This document shows, one piece after another, positions 59,696-64,000 of a DNA stretch of 64,000 nt; positions within the stretch are counted from its first letter, which is position 1, and every line of letters begins with the position of its first letter. The notes below the pieces were generated by a model. It was not told where the DNA came from. It saw only the letters and a list, made by a program, of their open reading frames with translations, and ran no database searches. Source of the stretch: Companilactobacillus allii (lineage in GTDB: Bacteria > Bacillota > Bacilli > Lactobacillales > Lactobacillaceae); contig NZ_CP019323.1 of the NCBI RefSeq assembly GCF_001971585.1, positions 310,001-374,000 on the forward strand, in the 5' to 3' direction. Made by a program: the position numbers and the translations under genes.

Positions 59696-60622
59696 ATGAA
59701 AAAAACATTCAAAAAATTATTAACAATTATATCTCTTTTAACAATGTTACTAGTATCTGGTTGTGGTTGGCCCGGACTCGGGTCTGGTTCTAAAGATACT
59801 ATTCGAGTTGCCAGTCTTTCTACAACTGAGTCTATGATCGTGTCAGAAATAATCATGGAACTTATTTCACACGAAACTGATTATAAAACCGAGATCGTCA
59901 ATAACTTAGGTTCTAATCAACTAGTGCACGCCGCTTTGATGCGTAATAACGCTGATATTGCCGCCGAGAATTTTACCGGTGACGAATTGATTGCTACTTT
60001 GAAACATAAACCAATCAAAAATCGTGCTAAAGCAAACCGTACTGTTAAACGACTCTACAATCAAAAATTTGATCAAACTTGGTTCCCAACTTATGGATTC
60101 GCTAACACTTATAATATGTTGGTAACACAAAAGATGGCCAAGAAGTATAACTTACACAATATCAGTGATCTGAAAAAAATTGCTCCAAACATGAATATTG
60201 GTGCTGATAATATCTGGATCAACCGTCCTGACGATGGTTACCCAGCCTTTTCACGTGCTTATGGATTCACTTTCAAACGTGTCTATCCTATGCAAGTTGG
60301 ACTAGTCTATTCTGCTGTAGCTGCTGGTAAAATGTCAGCCGTCTTAGGATATTCTACTGATGGTCGTATCAAGAGTTACAACTTGAAGATATTACCTGAT
60401 AATAAGAATTTCTTCCCTCCATATGATACAAGTATGGTCGTTAATAATAGCTTATTAAAGAAGCATCCTGAGTTAAAACCATTGCTTCACAGACTAGATG
60501 GGAAAATATCGTTATCACAAATGCAAACAATGAACTATGAAGTCGATAATAATCTCCGTGAACCGGCAGATGTCGCTCGAGAATTCTTACAAAAAAATAA
60601 CTATTTCAGAGGTGATAAATAA
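59696..60622 (+). CDS. opuCC: osmoprotectant-binding lipoprotein
   Basis: A 308-residue substrate-binding lipoprotein. The signal peptide ends in the lipobox LVSGC (Cys near 23). The type-II binding fold follows, with TTESMIVSEIIMELI, NADIAAENFTGDEL and GADNIWINRPDDGYP. It captures betaine, carnitine or choline outside the cell and presents it to OpuCB/CD. Its last base overlaps the first base of opuCD. Confidence 0.92.
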   Translation: MKKTFKKLLTIISLLTMLLVSGCGWPGLGSGSKDTIRVASLSTTESMIVSEIIMELISHETDYKTEIVNNLGSNQLVHAALMRNNADIAAENFTGDELIATLKHKPIKNRAKANRTVKRLYNQKFDQTWFPTYGFANTYNMLVTQKMAKKYNLHNISDLKKIAPNMNIGADNIWINRPDDGYPAFSRAYGFTFKRVYPMQVGLVYSAVAAGKMSAVLGYSTDGRIKSYNLKILPDNKNFFPPYDTSMVVNNSLLKKHPELKPLLHRLDGKISLSQMQTMNYEVDNNLREPADVAREFLQKNNYFRGDK

Positions 60623-61284
60623 TGGCTGATCAGCCGCTATGGAGACAATTGATCTTTTATTTCACACACAACGGAATATACGTGCTAGAACAATTTGGTA
60701 GACACTTTTTGATCTCATTTTATGGTGTTTTGATTGCTGCTATAATTGGTATTCCATTAGGAATATATATTGCCAATCATTACAAACTTGGTAATTTCAT
60801 CATCAGTATCGCTAACGTTATCCAAACTGTCCCATCCCTTGCCATGTTATCCATTATCATGTTGGCATTAGGATTGGGGCCAAATACAGTTATCGTAACG
60901 ATTTTCCTTTATTCACTACTACCAATACTCAAGAATACATATACTGGAATGCGAAACGTTGATCCAAACGTTATTGATTCGGCCCGTGGTATGGGGATGA
61001 CTGGATTGCAATTACTATATATGGTCAAGCTTCCACTAGCAATGTCAGTTATAATGTCTGGTATTCGTACCGCTATGGTCGTTGCTATTGGTAATACTGC
61101 CATCGGTTCCTTCGTTGGCGCGGGTGGTCTTGGTGACTTGATCATTCGTGGTACCAATGCTACTGACGGTGCACCATTGATACTTGCCGGTGCCCTGCCA
61201 ACTGCTCTAATGGCAGTTATAACCGACTTATTGATCGGTCTGCTACAGAAATATTTCGAGCCAACTAATTACATGAAAAAATAG
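60622..61284 (+). CDS. opuCD: osmoprotectant ABC transporter permease
   Basis: A 220-residue permease paralogous to OpuCB, with about six hydrophobic segments and the EAA-type loop VIDSARGMGMTGLQLLYMV near 111-129. It completes the opuCABCD operon. A CIRCE element for the next gene begins 4 nt after its stop. Confidence 0.92.
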   Translation: MADQPLWRQLIFYFTHNGIYVLEQFGRHFLISFYGVLIAAIIGIPLGIYIANHYKLGNFIISIANVIQTVPSLAMLSIIMLALGLGPNTVIVTIFLYSLLPILKNTYTGMRNVDPNVIDSARGMGMTGLQLLYMVKLPLAMSVIMSGIRTAMVVAIGNTAIGSFVGAGGLGDLIIRGTNATDGAPLILAGALPTALMAVITDLLIGLLQKYFEPTNYMKK

Positions 61285-61288
61285 TTTT

Positions 61289-61315
61289 TTAGCACTCTAC
61301 TATTCAGAGTGCTAA
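61289..61315 (+). promoter_or_regulatory. CIRCE element (HrcA operator) for hsp20
   Basis: TTAGCACTC-N9-GAGTGCTAA, a perfect CIRCE inverted repeat. It lies 4 nt upstream of a promoter TTGAAT (61320-61325), 18 nt, TATACT (61344-61349) serving the hsp20 gene. Confidence 0.95.
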
Positions 61316-61383
61316 ATTCTTGAATTTCCCCCTGACCAGGTACTATACTGTATTTGTAATGAAGGAAAGGAAGTAATTGATAT

Positions 61384-61818
61384 ATGGCAAATGAAATTAT
61401 GGATCGTCATAACGATACTTTAAGGGACTGGTTTGGTAATTCATTAATGAATAACTTCCCTACATTTTTCAATGACAGTGATATTGATACCGTATTGAAA
61501 ACCGACATTAAGGAATCTGATAAGGACTACGAAGTCAAAGTAGACATGCCAGATTTTGATAAGAAGAATATTGACATCAACTATCAAAACGATACATTAA
61601 CAATTAGTGGTCACCGTGACAGTTTCAACGATCATGAAGATAAAAATGGAGATATGATTATGAGTGAACGTTCTAACGGACGTTTTGCAAGACAATATCA
61701 CTTACCAGCAGTTGACGAACAAAGTATCAAGGCTGATTATACTGATGGTGTTTTGAAGATCACACTTCCAAAAGTTGAAAATAAAAAAGAACTCGGTCAC
61801 CACATAAATATAGGTTAA
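61384..61818 (+). CDS. Hsp20/alpha-crystallin small heat-shock protein
   Basis: A 144-residue chaperone. The alpha-crystallin domain covers about residues 38-135 (KTDIKESDKDYEVKVDMPDF, FARQYHLPAVDE, GVLKITLPK). It holds unfolded proteins during heat or acid stress. AAGGAAG precedes the ATG. HrcA control through the upstream CIRCE is indicated; no CtsR box was seen. Confidence 0.93.
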   Translation: MANEIMDRHNDTLRDWFGNSLMNNFPTFFNDSDIDTVLKTDIKESDKDYEVKVDMPDFDKKNIDINYQNDTLTISGHRDSFNDHEDKNGDMIMSERSNGRFARQYHLPAVDEQSIKADYTDGVLKITLPKVENKKELGHHINIG

Positions 61819-61819
61819 T

Positions 61820-61857
61820 AAAAAAGTGAAATCGCATCTGCGATTTCACTTTTTTTG
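61820..61857. terminator. bidirectional terminator between hsp20 and the permease gene
   Basis: AAAAAAGTGAAATCGC-ATCT-GCGATTTCACTTTTTTT. The permease stop codon (61846-61848) lies inside the right arm of the stem. Confidence 0.92.
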
Positions 61858-63189
61858 TTTCTTAAGTATTGAATATACAACAATCAACATTATCCAAAAG
61901 GCGATGGTAAATATCATCGCCAAACGAGTACTTGAAATTACCAGCAATAATATCAATATTCCAATAAAAAATATCAAACTAAGATAATTTGTATAAGGAT
62001 ATCCAGGCATCTGATATTTACCAAGATGTTTAGTCTGGTGTCTATAAACTACATGAGTCCACAAAAGCACTATCCAAACAATAATAAAATTGATTGTGGA
62101 AATCGTGGCGATAAGACTGAAGACACTTGCCGGCATAACATAATTCAGTAAAACTATGACCAACAAAGCAACACTAGAAAACATCAATGACCAAATTGGT
62201 ACACCATTATTGCCAACCAAAGACATCTTCTTAGGTGCGTTCCCCTTGGCACTTAATCCATAAAGAGTTCGACTGGTACTGAAAAGGCAACTATTGGTAG
62301 CTGACAAAGATGCCGTCAAAACTACAAAGTTCAATATTCCTGCTGCTCCTTTAATACCGATTCCTGAGAATACTTGCACAAATGGACTGATATCTGTGGT
62401 TATCTGGTTCCAAGGATATACGCTCATGATTGCTACCATAGCTCCAACATAGAACAATCCGATCCTAATAGGAACTGAATTGATGGCCCTTGGTAGATTA
62501 AGTTCTGGATTCTTAGTCTCACCAGCTGTGATTCCCACCATTTCGATACCGACAAATGCAAAGACGACCATTTGAAATGACATTAAAAATCCGCTGATAC
62601 CAGTCGGAAACATCCCACCATGACTGATCAAGTTGCTAAACCCAGCATTACCACTGCCAACTGGCAACTTGAAGATTGCCATTCCTATACCAACAACCAC
62701 TAGAACAATTATCGCGATAACTTTGATCATTGAAAAGCCTGATTCCATCTCACCAAAAAGTTTAACATTAACAAAGTTCACAGTGACCAAAATTAGCAAA
62801 ATGACCAGTGCTGACAACCATTGTGGAATAATTGGAAACCAATACTTGATGTAAATACCAGAGGCAGTCAGATCCGCCATAGCTAAGGTGATCCAACAAA
62901 ACCAATATGCCCACCCAGTAACGAATTCGGCTCTATTCCCCAAATATTGTCGAATAAACTCTAAAAATGAATGCTTAGTAGTATCCGATAGTAACAATTC
63001 ACCAATTGCACGCATCATCAAGAAGCAAAATAGTCCTGTTATCAAATAAGAAAAGATGATCGATGGTCCGGACTTATGGATTGCTTCACCAGAACCTAAG
63101 AATAGCCCTGTTCCAATAGCACCACCGATTGCTATCATCTGAATATGTCTACTACCTAAAGACCTAGATAGTGTTTTCTTCTCTTCCAT
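61846..63189 (-). CDS. amino-acid permease, AAT family (APC superfamily)
   Basis: A 447-residue, 12-helix amino-acid:proton symporter. LGSRHIQMIAIGGAIGTGLF (near 11-30) is the family helix-1 signature, followed by GSGEAIHKSGPSI and the conserved FAFVGIEMVGITAGE near 215-229. The sequence resembles D-Ala/Gly/Ser-type or branched-chain AAT members, but specificity cannot be read. A close paralogue lies immediately upstream on the same strand. Confidence 0.9.
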   Translation of the reverse strand: MEEKKTLSRSLGSRHIQMIAIGGAIGTGLFLGSGEAIHKSGPSIIFSYLITGLFCFLMMRAIGELLLSDTTKHSFLEFIRQYLGNRAEFVTGWAYWFCWITLAMADLTASGIYIKYWFPIIPQWLSALVILLILVTVNFVNVKLFGEMESGFSMIKVIAIIVLVVVGIGMAIFKLPVGSGNAGFSNLISHGGMFPTGISGFLMSFQMVVFAFVGIEMVGITAGETKNPELNLPRAINSVPIRIGLFYVGAMVAIMSVYPWNQITTDISPFVQVFSGIGIKGAAGILNFVVLTASLSATNSCLFSTSRTLYGLSAKGNAPKKMSLVGNNGVPIWSLMFSSVALLVIVLLNYVMPASVFSLIATISTINFIIVWIVLLWTHVVYRHQTKHLGKYQMPGYPYTNYLSLIFFIGILILLLVISSTRLAMIFTIAFWIMLIVVYSILKKQKK

Positions 63190-63207
63190 ATTTCACACTT
63201 CCTTACA

Positions 63208-64000
63208 TCATTTTTTGTGGTAAATCGATAACATCACTATCCAAAAGATAATTGTGATGATCATTGGAATCCTAGTTGTATTTACAAACAATAATAAAAT
63301 CAAAATTGCTATAAAAAATATCAAACTAATATAATTACTAAATGGATAAAGTGGCATCTTAAAAATCTTGATACCACTAGGATTTTTCTTTCTGAACAAT
63401 AAATGTGTCCAGATGAGAATTATCCACACAATAATAAAGTTGATAGTTGAAACTGTCGAAATCAAACTGAATACATTGGATGGCATAAAGAAATTCAAAG
63501 CTACGATCACTAATAAAGCTGTCGCAGAAAATATCAATGACCAGACTGGAACTCCGTTATTGCCGACTAATTTGAATTTCTTTGGTGCATTACCCTTCAA
63601 ACTCAAACTATAAAGAGTCCGGCTAGTACTAAATAGACAACTATTAGTGGCCGACAATGACGCCGTTAAAACAACAAAGTTCAAAATCCCTGCAGCTCCA
63701 TTGATACCGATTCCTGAAAAGACTTGAACAAAGGGACTAGTAGTTGTTGAGATCCTTTGCCAAGAATAAACACTCATGATGGCTATCATTGATCCAACAT
63801 AGAACAATCCGATCCTAATCGGTAAGCTATTGATAGCCTTTGGAAGATTGATCTCAGGTTCAGCCGCCTCTCCAGCAGTCAATCCGACCATTTCAATCCC
63901 AACGAAGGCAAAAATAACCATTTGAAATGACATCAAAAATCCCTTAAATCCTGTCGGGAAAAATCCTCCATGACTTACCAGATTGGAAAATCCTGCATTC
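63208..64000 (-). CDS. second AAT-family amino-acid permease (partial, runs off window)
   Basis: The C-terminal 264 residues of a permease highly similar to its downstream neighbour (FAFVGIEMVGLTAGEAAEPE against FAFVGIEMVGITAGETKNPE; LNFVVLTASLSATNSCLFST in both). The frame is open to the window edge, so the N-terminus lies beyond 64000. The two genes are 18 nt apart and look like a tandem duplication. Confidence 0.9.
   Translation of the reverse strand, partial: NAGFSNLVSHGGFFPTGFKGFLMSFQMVIFAFVGIEMVGLTAGEAAEPEINLPKAINSLPIRIGLFYVGSMIAIMSVYSWQRISTTTSPFVQVFSGIGINGAAGILNFVVLTASLSATNSCLFSTSRTLYSLSLKGNAPKKFKLVGNNGVPVWSLIFSATALLVIVALNFFMPSNVFSLISTVSTINFIIVWIILIWTHLLFRKKNPSGIKIFKMPLYPFSNYISLIFFIAILILLLFVNTTRIPMIITIIFWIVMLSIYHKK

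Overview
The window is low-GC DNA from a Gram-positive fermenter, most likely a member of the Lactobacillaceae. The evidence is a secreted protein with C-terminal SLAP-type repeats, a PTS/catabolite-repression style of sugar metabolism (cre-like boxes, a LacT antiterminator, LacI and GntR regulators), a haem catalase, CIRCE control of a small heat-shock gene, and a D-Ala ligase carrying the Phe of the D-Ala-D-lactate type. A Companilactobacillus-like host is plausible but cannot be proved from this sequence alone. No rRNA, tRNA, CRISPR array, prophage or replication origin was seen.

Layout. 1-2 kb: an LTA-synthase-like sulfatase. 2-9.4 kb: a seven-gene leftward operon under a divergently spaced GntR regulator (PTS IIC, small membrane protein, MupG-like hydrolase, amidohydrolase/deacetylase, DgaE ammonia lyase, DgaF aldolase, KdgK kinase). 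It appears to break down an N-acetylated amino-sugar acid to pyruvate and triose phosphate, but dgaE carries an in-frame TAA. 9.5-12 kb: Zn/Cd P-type ATPase with a divergent SmtB/ArsR sensor. 12-13.2 kb: small membrane protein plus TetR with a 28-bp palindrome. 13.4-15 kb: SLAP surface protein. 15.4-17.5 kb: MFS exporter and divergent, probably leaderless, TetR. 17.6-23 kb: mannose-type PTS with GH13 alpha-glucosidase under LacI control. 23-28.4 kb: DUF3284 protein and a lacTFGE operon with two antiterminator/terminator modules. 28.6-36.6 kb: ddl, DUF1002 protein, RNase HI, DUF915 hydrolase, YhgE/Pip protein with an ATT start, GNAT-like protein, zinc metallopeptidase. 36.8-45 kb: cardiolipin synthase, catalase, esterase, BspA-type surface protein, VOC protein, TetR. 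45-53.4 kb: MacB-like ABC transporter, IS1182-type insertion, DNA glycosylase, TetR with a two-gene ABC-2 exporter. 53.5-64 kb: NRAMP Mn transporter, TerC, AraC regulator, DUF488, opuCABCD osmoprotectant transporter, Hsp20 and two tandem amino-acid permeases (the last cut by the window edge).

The most unusual structure is a family of about 110-bp intergenic elements (30980-31092, 36569-36677, 47471-49343 split by an insertion sequence, 53440-53552, and a right-arm remnant at 38417-38445). Each starts within 0-12 nt of the stop codon of a gene and always has the same orientation relative to that gene. Each has a conserved core with bulges, a terminator hairpin of unrelated sequence in the middle, and an outer 8-bp arm pair that differs in every copy yet is perfectly self-complementary. 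I do not recognise this family. It is the best candidate here for something undescribed.
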